From NCBI GenBank assembly GCA_014281115.1, contig JACONQ010000005.1, positions 1,364,001 through 1,428,000 on the forward strand: a stretch of DNA of 64,000 nucleotides, given 5' to 3'. Source of the stretch: Laburnicola sp. R22_1. Taxonomy: Eukaryota > Ascomycota > Dothideomycetes > Pleosporales > Didymosphaeriaceae. Under the pieces are notes generated by a model. The model searched no databases. It had not been told where the DNA came from and saw nothing but the letters and a program-made list of their open reading frames with translations. The translations under genes were made by a program, and so were the position numbers. Within the stretch, counting starts at the first letter, position 1; each line of letters begins with the position of its first letter. This document shows, piece by piece, positions 44,738 to 54,534 of this stretch.

Positions 44738-45888
44738 ATGTCCATCCAAGTTCTCAGTCCTTCCATCGCCCGCTCCGAACGCCCCTCGTGGCTCACCACC
44801 CTCCCAAGAACTTCCTCACGTTCCATAAACGCAACATCCGCCACTAAAGTCGACGTCACAGAGTCACCTTCATGCATCACCACGTTCCCTGTCCGCACCC
44901 ACAAATACGAGCCTCAGGTTACCCACAGTGCGCAGGCTGCCCGCAAGATATGGTGCGAAATCATGCCTTCTATAAGAGATAAAGAACTCCGCTCGCATTC
45001 TGCAGGCCCATTTGGTAACTTCTTCGCCATCACATAACTGTACGGTTATAAGGAGTAAGTCAAGCTCGCGTCTGAGATAATTAAGACGCTCTAGTTGTAC
45101 GATAGTAAGTTTGCATAGAACCTCTATTGCGATAAGTAAAGTAACAGTTACTAACAAGCAAGCTAGACCTCGCAGAAGACATTCCCTACAGCAAAGCTAC
45201 TAAAGTACACGCTAAGCTCTGCGATTCTCTTAAAGCAGACAAGGCCCCCAAAAAGCTAAGCCATAAGATGCTTCTTATAGAACTATTCTATAAGTTTGCT
45301 AAACGCCTTGTGCGCATAAATAAAGAAGGTGTATCTTAGGTAATTAATTCTCTTAAGGCATATCTTAAGGAGTACAACAGCAAAAAGGAGGCTTTCCCAG
45401 CTATTAAGAAGTACACTAAGTTTAGGATAGTTAATGTTAGGTTCTAGTACGTTCTTCGCAGACTCGCAACGTAGACTTTAACAAACTAGTCACTAATATA
45501 GAATAGGATTATAGAATCTTTTATACAGTGGACCCTTAGCATTTGCCTTACCCCTAAAGAACAAGATATCTGCCACAAGTTTTGTCTCTCCGCCAGCCGC
45601 GCGATAGGTCTCACTAACAACCTATACTCCTAGAACGTTAAACGCTACAACCCCGCCAACTGTTAGTGGAACGCCGTACCTATAATTATAAAGCAGTATA
45701 GCCTTACTAAGGAAGACGCAGTTATATATCTCAAGGGCTTAATTGTGCAGCACAAACAGAAGAAGTGCGAGGGGTCGAGGAAAGTGGCCAAGTATGTGGA
45801 TGCTATGGGTATGATGCTGGGTGGCAACTGTTTTTGGAGTTCGAATTGCCCGAGGTACAACAGTGAGGGCAAGGGCTCGTGCGAATAG
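44738..45888 (+). pseudogene. Class I terpene cyclase relict inactivated by RIP-like mutation
   Basis: Three exons still fit: 44738-45104, 45167-45446 and 45507-45888 (343 codons including the final stop), with introns 45105-45166 (GTAAGT...TTACTAAC...CTAG) and 45447-45506 (GTACGT...CACTAAT...ATAG). The size equals a terpene-cyclase domain such as that of fungal chimeric terpene synthases. Landmarks are an HKYE/ARK...W opening, a GPFGNFFAIT block, an aspartate-rich region split by intron 1, a sensor-type Arg in YTKFR, an NSE region at 45616-45642, and a C-terminal WSSNCPRY. At least seven in-frame stops occur (45035, 45056, 45092, 45337, one across intron 2, 45631, 45664). In the NSE region the Asp, Trp and Glu positions read AAC, TAG and AAA, all explained by G-to-A changes. 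No indel was needed to keep the frame. No prenyltransferase domain follows. The gene is dead. Confidence 0.75.
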
Positions 45889-46627
45889 ACAAGGGGGCTT
45901 CCTTGTGCAACGTTAACAATGAATGATGTTCGCAATATTTGCCAAGCCATTGCCTCTGCATCATGCTCGATTCTTTCAGTGAAGATCAATGTACTCTATG
46001 CTGCTAGCCTAGTCCGTGCCACGATACTATCGTAACCGAACACCATTGATGCACTGTCACCGGAATTCTACATGCACCCAGATCTTTCATGAAACTTCCT
46101 AGAAACGCTCAAAAGCGCCTCCAACACAAAAGAAAAAACACCTCAAAAGGTGAAACGTCTATGTCGAACCCCACCGCCAGGTTTCAAAAGCTATTTCATA
46201 TTCTCGTAACTCTCCCAGCGTGACGGTCCGGATGGCCGCTCATTCGACAGACCATGAAATCGCCGATGAGCACGTTATTACAACGCCAGCGTTCGACCGA
46301 TACTCCAGGAACTTATTTGTTAATTGTTGTACAGTTACTTGAATCGACTAACAGTAAAACGCCATTCTCAGAAAACAAATAACACATCTTAGATAGAGCG
46401 TCGCACATATCAACATACAGTAATTATACAACTACTCCTCCACACATCCAATACTATTATACAAAGCACCTTTTTACGCTCTTTTTGTTTACTAAGCAAG
46501 GGGGTCTGCTTTTTTTATTATGTTATTTGAGATGAAAGCCTTTGCTGTTCTACCCCTAGGTAGTTGATTTAACGCCACATAAACTTCCTCATATCCTACC
46601 CAGTCCTTCATCTATCCAAATCCGCCC
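45889..46627. other. AT-rich intergenic region
   Basis: This lies between the terpene-cyclase relict (plus) and DIS3 (minus, convergent). It is AT-rich at about 46300-46560. No gene or repeat is recognised. Confidence 0.55.
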
Positions 46628-49600
46628 TCATACCAAAGTCAACTTAACCTTCCTCTTCCCTGTACTACCCTCTATCTGATCCGTAATCCTTACTTTCACC
46701 TTCTCAAAGAGTTCCACTTCCCTGTTAACATCCCCCTTTACCCTCAGTACGTAGTTCTCGCCGTCGAACTCGGCCTCAGGCTCTGGAGTGGCCAGATCCC
46801 TCAACCGAATCACGCTCTCGATACCAAACCGCGGCACGAAGACGACAAAACCATTTGAAAAGATCTTCATCACGAAACCGTCCTCTGTGATATCCTTGCC
46901 CTTGAGCGCTTGTCCGACGTAGTACTCGATTGAGGAGCGGCCCGCCATCTGCGCGTTGCGATGCCGCACGTTAATGTTCTTACAGACGCCTTCAAGCTTG
47001 GACTTGGAATGCAGCGAGGCGTGGAGTGGCTCGTAGTCGATGGCGGCGGCGAGCTGACGGTGGGCTTCGAGGTCGGCATAGCGACGGATTGGGGACGTGA
47101 AGTGTGTGTATATTTCTGAGGCGAGACCATAATGGCGGAACTCTGGGTAGGCCTGTGTCCCTGCACAAAAGTACTCTGCAGACATCATACAGCGCGTGGC
47201 CATGATACGGACGAGGGTGTTGAAGAAGGGCTCGGAGGGGTCGGTGCAGGTGTCTAGGGAGTCGGCAACGGCTTTAGAACTATCAGATCGCAATTCGAGG
47301 CCCTTCTTCACTTTTAGCTGGTTGGCGAGCTCCTCGAAGTTTGTCTTTGGAGGGGCGGCGTGACGGCGAAGAAGCGCTGTTTGAGGGAAGGCTTCGTAGT
47401 TCTTTGCGGCGACACTAATGTTGGCGAGCAGCATGAACTCTTCGACGAGAGAGTTTGTGTCGAGAAGCTTTTTTGTCTGCACGTCGACAGGGTCGGAAGT
47501 CTCGGATTCGGTTTGGACTTTGACTTCGGGGGACGCAAGGTTGAGGGCACCTGCGTCGTAGCGCTTTTGTTTGAGCTTTTTGGAAAGCATCAACAATGTC
47601 CTCATGCCGGTTGTGAGCTCATCTTGCTGAGAGCTGTCGTCAATGCGCATCTGAGCTTGCTCATAACTGAAGGCTTCTCTCGAGCGAATGACTGATTTTG
47701 TGAATTGCGAAGCCACGATATCGGCATCAGGTGTGATCTCCCAAATGACTGAGAAGGCATATCGCTCGACATATGGCTTTAACGAGCAAAGATCTGTCCC
47801 GAGCAGCATCGGCAACATGTCTATCCGCTTGTCCACTAGGTAGACTGTTGTTCCTCGCTGGCTGGCTTCCTTGTCCATGGCATTGTTGGGTTTGACAAAG
47901 TGCGATACATCAGCGATGTGCACGCCAACCTCGAAGTTGCCGTTAGGGAGCTGTCGCGCATGGAGCGCATCGTCGATATCAACACATCCAGGAGGGTCGA
48001 TACTGCAGACTACAAGATCTCGCAGATCCTTCCGCCCTTTCCAACCCGGGTCATCAAGGCTCGCCGGAACCTTCCAGTCGTGTCCTTCAGCCGGGAGACA
48101 ATCTAATACGGTCTTGGGGAACGGTTTGTATTGAACATCCCATTCCAGCAACAAAGCTTCTGTTTCCGCGCCTTTCGACTCAAGTTCTCCGAGCGATCGA
48201 ACAAAATGCCCCATGGGATATCGTGTATCTCGATCCCAAGAGTCTATCGTTGCTAGTACACGTTGGCCCAGAAGCTCTCCGGCTTGCCGTGTCCGTATCC
48301 GGATCTTAGGTACACGTTTATCCATGGGTATCAGGAACACCATTTGCTGCTGCCGGCTCGTCTTCGACGTTGAACGAACAGAGTCTCGATCAATATGTCC
48401 GACATATTGTCTCCAATTTCGCTTGACGATCCCGACCACACGTGCGGTGGGTTGTGGTCTGCCTTCTGAGCTCTGGCCATGCGCCCGCTTTACTTCCTCT
48501 TGCAGTACTTTTCGTTCCCTCTCCGATACAATATTCTCACCGTCTTCGACTTCGGGATTATCATTCTTACTCACGGTCTCTTCCTCAATAATCTTCGTCG
48601 AAGGTGCCTTCCATTGGTCCTGCGGGAGTATTTCGACTACAACGACATCTCCAGATATGGCACGGTTGCCGTTTTCGCGTCCGAGGACTAACAGAGATTT
48701 ATCAAAAGCTGGAACGTGGACGGAACCCTCGAGATAGTTGTATGGTGAGACGTTGAAAATGCCCTGGTGCATGGCGCCTGCCTTAACACCAGTCATCATC
48801 TTCGAGATGGTGTAATGCTCAGGGTAAAAGACTTCAGCCTTCTTCGATCGGACTTCCCTCTGATCTTGAGCGGTGCTCATCATGTCTAGTAATTCATCTG
48901 CATTTTCGAGCCCAGACACAAAATCAGCGACTACATGATGTTAGTGTGAGGTTATACGTAACTATTATTCAGACTTACGAGTACTGGATGGGATATCCTC
49001 TGCTTTGGCTTTGCGCAAACAATCCCTGTCGTCGGTAATCATTACTACAGTTGGAATGCGTGATTGCTTCTTGCTCCTCGCTTTTACAGCCTGCGTAATG
49101 TGCTGGTTGTACCACTGCACGGCCCTCCGCACCGCTCGATCATTCCGATCATTGATAGTCTCTCCTGCCTCCCGAGTCACATGGGTCTCTTGGCGGAACT
49201 CATTGAAGAAGACATAAAAGCGCTTGCCATCATGCTTGGTTAGAGCAATCAGGCGATGATACAGCGGTAATGATCGGTTCTTGACCTCTTCTAGGACGGT
49301 TTGCAGGACAATGACATCGTGAAAAGCAGTCTCGACCTCAAAAAGATCCATGCCGGTAAGAAAGGCATTTGTATCCGGCATCAAGTACTGCCCATTGGGG
49401 TAGTTCTTCGATCCAGCAGGTGTATCCGAGAGCACGAATGGGGTGGCTATTATTGTTAGGCATAAATTATCACGTGAGCTGGATGCCTATACCTTTGTTG
49501 CCATAATCGGTAGGCGCAATCTCCAGACATGTCCGGCACAAGTTTGACGAACATGGGATATCTTGCCGCAGATATAGTTCTCTCACAATCTTCTGGACCT

Positions 49601-49694
49601 TGCCACTCTTTGTCGAGCGAACGTAGACTTTGCTTGAGAGGTTAGGTGCTCCTCGACCAGCGGCCGTAGAGCGTTTGAGACTGAAGTACTCCAT
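46628..49694 (-). CDS. DIS3: Exosome exoribonuclease DIS3/Rrp44
   Basis: This is the catalytic subunit of the RNA exosome, degrading and processing RNA 3' to 5' in nucleus and cytoplasm. Exons 49694-49493, 49446-48979 and 48930-46628 (introns 46 and 48 nt) encode 990 residues, a normal length. A CR3-type cysteine set (C48, C53, C56 in IPCSSNLCRTC) precedes the PIN endonuclease domain at about 65-215 (D92 in YLMPDTNAFL, then ITDDRDC). Cold-shock domains follow, then the RNB catalytic domain with SIDPPGCVDIDDALH; the metal-binding aspartates lie at about 535-544. A C-terminal S1 domain ends the protein. All catalytic motifs seem intact. The start at 49694 gives the conserved opening MEYFSLKRS. 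The gene is divergent from VMA13. Confidence 0.95.
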
Positions 49695-49945
49695 CCTGTG
49701 TACGTGACGTTGACGGGGTATGTGTGGGATTGGCGAGTAGACGGGTGCTTGCTCGAAATGTATCAAAGTTGAGAACGGAGCTAGCCCTAGAGTGGATAGC
49801 ACGAGCAAGGCCCGAGCTCATCTGGTCCAAGCTTCCCATGACGGATGGGCAACCACGACACCACAGCTCCCAGCAGCATTACTTGACCTTCGCTCTGTTC
49901 ACGAGCTACCTTCTTGCAACCGCGCTTCTACAGGGCTCCATCATC
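49695..49945. promoter_or_regulatory. Bidirectional promoter of DIS3 and VMA13
   Basis: This 251-bp interval separates the start codons of two essential-type genes. No canonical TATA box is visible. A plus-strand frame runs through it into VMA13 without a conserved extension, so the region is treated as regulatory and 5' untranslated. Confidence 0.5.
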
Positions 49946-51503
49946 ATGTCGCTCGATCCGCCGGCGTACCTCTTCACAATCCAGGCCAACATCCGCACCC
50001 GACCAATATCATGGGAAGGTGCGATGCGCGCGAAGACGATCACGGAAGCAGACCTCCAGAAGATCAAGTCTATTGACAAGGTGCGAAAGGAAGAGCGCAA
50101 GAACAAGGTCGAGGGCGATGTGCAGAGCTTCGTGGCGTTGCTGCTGGGCGGGAGCGGGTCGCAGAGCATCTTTGAGGCTGCCGCAAAACGCCAGGATATC
50201 GTGCAGTACATGCTGGTGTTGACCGAGGATCTTATGAATGGTATATTCGACTGCCTTGCTGCAACGTCTACAGCTAACACGGGGATAGACATTCCCGCTC
50301 TAACTGCAGCTCTCGCACAACATCCCGCGCCATTCAAGCCCTTCCTACCGCTATTAAAAGCTACTCCGAACGTCGAGGACCCGATCCCCTTGCTCACATC
50401 CTCGGTGCTCTCGAAGTTCCTGTCCTACGCTCTGGTTCACTCTACGAAGACCACTCCCCAGATAGACGAAGCGCTGCCCCAGTTGTACAACTACCTCTCT
50501 GCACTCGCTAAGAGTTCGGACGCCGGCCTCCAAGACATCGCCGTGCAAGAATACTCTGCTGTGTTGCGCAACAAGACATCGCGAGAACTGTTTTGGAAAC
50601 AAAGAAAGGAGACACTGGGCCCGTTGATGGAGATACTCAGCGCCGCGTCTGGCGCTAGCAAGGATCAAGACTCTGCCTTGCGGGGCGGGGCGGCAGGAAG
50701 CATTCGCAGTGTACCGGAGGGGCTCACTGGAGGCGTCGGTCTCCAACTGCTATACCATGTCCTGTTGGTAATATGGCAACTCAGCTTTGAGGGTGAGCTG
50801 GTTGGCGACGGGCTACAAGAGTATGGTTGCAGGATTCGTACAGGAGACTTGACAACTGACTTCGTCTAGTGAGCACGACATTGTGATGTTATATACCCAC
50901 CTCCTCCGCATCTCGCCGAAAGAGAAGACCACCCGTCTCCTCCTCTCCACTCTTCTGAATCTCCTTACCTCGAACCGACAAACCCTTCTGCCGGCCGCAG
51001 TCCTCGCTAGTCTACCAGCTCTCCTCTCGACGTTGAAGTCGCGCCATCTGACGGACGACGACGCGCTCGAGGATCTCAAGTCTTTGAACGAGTTACTAGA
51101 AGAGTACACCACCACACAAACGACGTTTGACGAGTACGCCGCGGAGATACAGTCTGGCCATTTGCGTTGGTCCCCACCTCACCGTAACCCAGACTTCTGG
51201 CGTGAGAACGCACGCCGTATTCTCGAAAACAATAAAGGCGAATTGCCGCGAAAGCTAGCCGAAATCCTTTCGAAGCCTTGGGACAACGACAAGCAAGTCC
51301 TGGCAATCGGATGCAATGACGTCGCCTGCTTGGTAAAGGAGGTACCCGAGAAGCGATACCAGCTTGAAAAACTAGGTCTTAAGGGCCGAGTAATGGACCT
51401 CATGCAGGAGGCGGATGAGAGTGTGCGGTGGGAAAGTTTGAGAGCCGTTGGCGAATGGCTGCGTTATAGCTTCGAGTCAAAGAACGACTTGCCACTGCGG
51501 TAA
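49946..51503 (+). CDS. VMA13: V-type ATPase subunit H
   Basis: Subunit H is a peripheral V1 subunit needed for activity and for silencing ATP hydrolysis when V1 is detached; it acts on vacuolar and endosomal membranes. Exon 1 49946-50820 and exon 2 50870-51503 (49-nt GTATGG...CTGAC...CTAG intron) encode 502 residues, slightly longer than the yeast protein. The opening MSLDPPAYLFTIQANIRTRP matches the family. Armadillo/HEAT-like helices fill the length. The conserved block around the splice reads QLSFEGEL then HDIVMLYTHLLRISPKEKTTRL. The C-terminal domain contains DPDFW-like NPDFWRENARR, KPWDNDKQVLAIGCNDV and VRWESLRAVGEWLRYSF. The ATG at 49946 is chosen because conservation begins there. Confidence 0.94.
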
Positions 51504-52184
51504 GACCATACTTCGATCGGATTGAGGCGGAGGTGTCTGGTAGAGCTAGATTCCCAGAGCCATTGGACCTGTATGTATTTCCGTGTTAATATAAATCTTG
51601 CATGGTCTGTGTCTTCAGTGCAACTCGCGCATGTTGAATCGAGCAAATCTGTTGTGATATTGAGAAGAGCGTTTCCTACACTGCTGTGTCAGAGGTGTAC
51701 GGGTAGCTTCGGGCTATGCTGGAGTGAGCTCGCCCCTGGGGCATGCTGGAAATACGGCCCCTTAGCCGTATACACTGACTGAGGTAGGTATGTATGCCAT
51801 AAAGCACTCAAAGCTCGCACCATCCGGGCCTCCTACCTGCCCGACTCATATCCATTTTCAACCATCTCTGCTTCCCATTGTGATCCAATCTACTGCATAC
51901 AGAAGAAATAACGCCTAGATATCACATTCGAAACCTCCCGATGGTCGTCCGCGCCTGATCCCAGCTTCCCACCAGCAGCGCGCAGCGCACACGATCAAAA
52001 TAGTACATGTAATCATCAGCAGACAGGATTGAGTGAGTCGGTTTTATCATACAGATACGGGATATCCTAATACATAGCTATTTTTACTCTATCGCAGCTA
52101 CGTACCGCGTGTATACACTATAGTGTAGGTAGGTAGCGGACGGGAAAGCTACCATCACATCACATCATCCTTGAAGGGAAAATA
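51504..52184. other. Intergenic region before the first transposon
   Basis: This is the 3' flank of VMA13 up to the TA target site of the first element. A 14-bp perfect palindrome (TACACTATAGTGTA, 52114-52127) and CACAT/CATCA simple sequence lie just outside the element. No gene is recognised. Confidence 0.6.
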
Positions 52185-52229
52185 CCGTGTTTCATCACCT
52201 GACGATCGGCCCCACCGGACGATCGATTT
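52185..52229 (+). repeat. Left terminal inverted repeat of the first pogo element
   Basis: This 45-bp repeat starts CCGTGTTTCATCACC directly after TA. It pairs with 54239-54283, with mismatches at positions 3, 16 and 33. It contains two direct copies of GACGATCG, a likely transposase-binding arrangement. Confidence 0.92.
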
Positions 52230-52282
52230 TCCGCCTCAACAGCCCAACTTCGGCACCTTTTGCAACGCTCTATACAACGAAT

Positions 52283-53971
52283 ATGGCCGAATTAAGTGCT
52301 GCTCTTGACTATTTGAGCTCGCTGAGCATCTCCGAGAAGCCTAATTACACCAAAGTCGCTCAAAAATATGGCTGCGATCGCAATACGTTGTCGCGCCGGC
52401 ATCGCAGGGTGCAGGGCACGCGCGACGCGCTGGCCGACAGCCAGCGCCTCCTCAACTCCCAACAGGAAACTGAGCTTCTACAATATATTGATGGCCTTTG
52501 CGAACGAGGATTACCCCCTACAAAGGAGATGATACGAAATTTCGCATCAGAAATAGCTGGGAAGCCTGCTGGCAAAAACTGGGTTGACCGATTTATACGA
52601 CGCCACAAAGTCGACCTACTTTCGCACTGGACCTCTGGTATAGACGCCTCACGTAAACGCGCCGACTCTGCCTTCAAGTACGCCCTATATTTCGAGCTCC
52701 TACGTAAAAAGATTGAGCAGTATAACGTCGACAAGCGTCACATGTACAATATGGATGAGAAGGGTTTCCTGATTGGGGTGCTGTCAAAAATGAAGCGTGT
52801 CTTCTCCCGACAGCGCTATGAGAGCGGCGGCATTAAACAAATGCTCCAGGACGGCAATCGCGAGTGGATTACGACGCTGGCATGTATTTGCGCTGATGGA
52901 AGCTCTCTTACGCCTTGCTTGATTTATCAAGCGCAGTCAAACAATATACAAGACATCTGGTTACAAGATTTTAACGACTCCTCACACAAAGCTCTCTTTG
53001 CAGTATCACCAAGTGGATGGACGAACAACGATTTAGGCCTAGCATGGGTCAAACAGGTGTTTGACAGGGAGACTAAGGCAAAGGCGCGCCGCGATTATCG
53101 TCTACTACTCCTTGACGGCCATGGATCGCATGTTACAATGGAGTTTATTAACTACTGCGATCAAAATAAGATCCTCCTGGCCATCTATCCACCTCGTTCA
53201 ACCCATACGCTCCAGCCGCTCGACGTCGCGCTATTCAAGCCTCCCAGCACTGCCTACTCTGCTGAACTTACTGAGTATTTGGATAAGTGCCAGGGCCTCT
53301 CAAGAGTCACAAAGCGCGACTTCTTCGCTATGTTTGAGAGGGCCTGGCAGTGCTCCTTTCAAGAAAATACGATCTGCAGCGCCTTTAAGGCCACTGGCCT
53401 AGTGCCTTTCAACCCCCAAGTAATCCTTCAGCGCTTTAATAATATGGACCCAGAGCGGCCATCCTCAAGCGATAGCAGCTCTTCTGTACTTAGCGCTTCA
53501 GATTGGCGTAAAATTGAGAGACTCTTGCGCCAGGTTGTCGCTGATACTTACGCTGAGGGGTCCCGGCAGCTCTCCCGCACTATGCACTCAATTTCAGTGC
53601 GCAACGCCCTCCTGAACCATGAAAATAAGCGTTTACGAGAAGCGCTAGCCCAGAAGAGCGCCCTACGCAAGGAAAGCCTCTACTGCTTGAACCACCTACA
53701 AATTACGCTAGTGGCGCCATGTTTTGGTCCCCCACAAAGGTCAAGGAAGCTCGCCAACGCCAGGCACAAAAAGATCAGGAGGCAAAGGCTAAGGAGCAAG
53801 AGAAGGAGCAGAGGAAGGCTATCCAGGAGGAGCGGAGGCGTACAAAGGCTATACAAAAGGAGGAGCGCGCCCAGGGCCCTTGCGTCAACCCAGGCGCTTC
53901 GGGCACCAAAAGCAAGGCCCCCAAAGGCATCCAAGAAGCTCCTCTCCTACTCCAAAACACCTCCAAGGTGA
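52283..53971 (+). CDS. Pogo-type DDE transposase with a 3' frameshift
   Basis: From the ATG at 52283 the frame runs 562 codons. A psq-type helix-turn-helix at about residues 18-45 (YTKVAQKYGCDRNTLSRRH) is followed by a CENP-B/Tc5-type DNA-binding domain (about 60-130, NWVDRFIRRH) and the DDE core. Catalytic Asp residues are D158 (NMDEKGF), D278 (LLLDGHGSH) and D314 (LQPLDVALF), spaced D-35-D. The reading frame then appears shifted: the family tail starting at a FWSPTKV motif is in the -1 frame and runs to a TAA at 54121-54123. Loss of one base between about 53640 and 53715 would explain this. The shifted frame gives a basic Arg/Lys/Ser-rich tail instead of the Glu/Lys-rich one. Catalysis may survive; tail function may not. 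Confidence 0.88.
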   Translation: MAELSAALDYLSSLSISEKPNYTKVAQKYGCDRNTLSRRHRRVQGTRDALADSQRLLNSQQETELLQYIDGLCERGLPPTKEMIRNFASEIAGKPAGKNWVDRFIRRHKVDLLSHWTSGIDASRKRADSAFKYALYFELLRKKIEQYNVDKRHMYNMDEKGFLIGVLSKMKRVFSRQRYESGGIKQMLQDGNREWITTLACICADGSSLTPCLIYQAQSNNIQDIWLQDFNDSSHKALFAVSPSGWTNNDLGLAWVKQVFDRETKAKARRDYRLLLLDGHGSHVTMEFINYCDQNKILLAIYPPRSTHTLQPLDVALFKPPSTAYSAELTEYLDKCQGLSRVTKRDFFAMFERAWQCSFQENTICSAFKATGLVPFNPQVILQRFNNMDPERPSSSDSSSSVLSASDWRKIERLLRQVVADTYAEGSRQLSRTMHSISVRNALLNHENKRLREALAQKSALRKESLYCLNHLQITLVAPCFGPPQRSRKLANARHKKIRRQRLRSKRRSRGRLSRRSGGVQRLYKRRSAPRALASTQALRAPKARPPKASKKLLSYSKTPPR

Positions 53972-54238
53972 CGCGTAAGGGCAAGGAGAAGGCTATTACA
54001 CCTCCTTTAATTGATGAGGAGGATGTAGAGTACAACTTTTCATCTGTTGTAGATGTGGCGCCTACGCCAGCGCGTACACGCCGGGGTCGCTCTTTACGGC
54101 TCCCTGAGCGTTATCGCACCTAATAAAGTATCGCGATTGTCTCCTATGCCCCTCAAAAGCTCTCCACCAAAAAATCTAGCCTGTATACAATTTGTATTGC
54201 GTTGTACAGCTTCAAAAGTTGTACGCACGGGCCCTGCC

Positions 54239-54283
54239 AAATCGATCGTCAGGTGGGGCCGATCGTCGGGTGATGAAACATGG
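54239..54283 (-). repeat. Right terminal inverted repeat of the first pogo element
   Basis: This is the inverse of 52185-52229 over 45 bp with three mismatches, followed by TA. The interval from here to 54431 is a 148-bp spacer containing a short (CA)n run and no gene. Confidence 0.92.
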
Positions 54284-54431
54284 TATCACACACACACAGT
54301 CTTTTTGCGGAACGAAAGGAAGAAAGACATCATGCACCCAAACACAAAAATTCCGGCAAACGCACTACCTACCTACCATTCCCACCAGCCAAGCCAGTCA
54401 GCCATCCTACCACGTTCGTGTTATTAAAATA

Positions 54432-54528
54432 AGCTAGCGCATATAGTTCCTGCGCACATAGGGTTCCTGCGCACCTCACCAAAACGCGACACCTGCACAA
54501 AACACGTCAGATTTCTCCACAACGCTCT
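54432..54528 (+). repeat. Left 97-bp terminal inverted repeat of the second element
   Basis: It begins AGCTAGCGCATATAGTTCC and pairs with 56120-56216 at 95 of 97 positions. It contains two direct copies of GTTCCTGCGCAC about 18 bp apart, a probable transposase-binding pair. Confidence 0.92.
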
Positions 54529-54534
54529 GCAACA

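Larger units (their letters stand above)
52185..54283 (+). mobile_element. Pogo/Fot1-type DNA transposon, nearly intact (2099 bp)
   Basis: The element is bounded by TA dinucleotides at 52183-52184 and 54284-54285, the expected target duplication of Tc1/mariner superfamily elements. It has 45-bp terminal inverted repeats with 42 of 45 positions matching. One long gene for a CENP-B/DDE-type transposase fills most of the length. The central DDE region has no in-frame stop, so the copy looks young compared with the element that follows. A probable single-base deletion near the 3' end of the gene is its only clear defect. Confidence 0.92.

Noticed and set aside
45447..45506. Counting the three TAG codons in this segment as further RIP stops
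   Set aside because: The segment is a 60-nt intron with consensus GTACGT donor and CTAAT branch, so these TAGs are not coding.
52114..52127. Palindrome TACACTATAGTGTA as part of the first transposon
   Set aside because: It lies outside the TA-flanked inverted repeats, and no partner copy exists at the right end.
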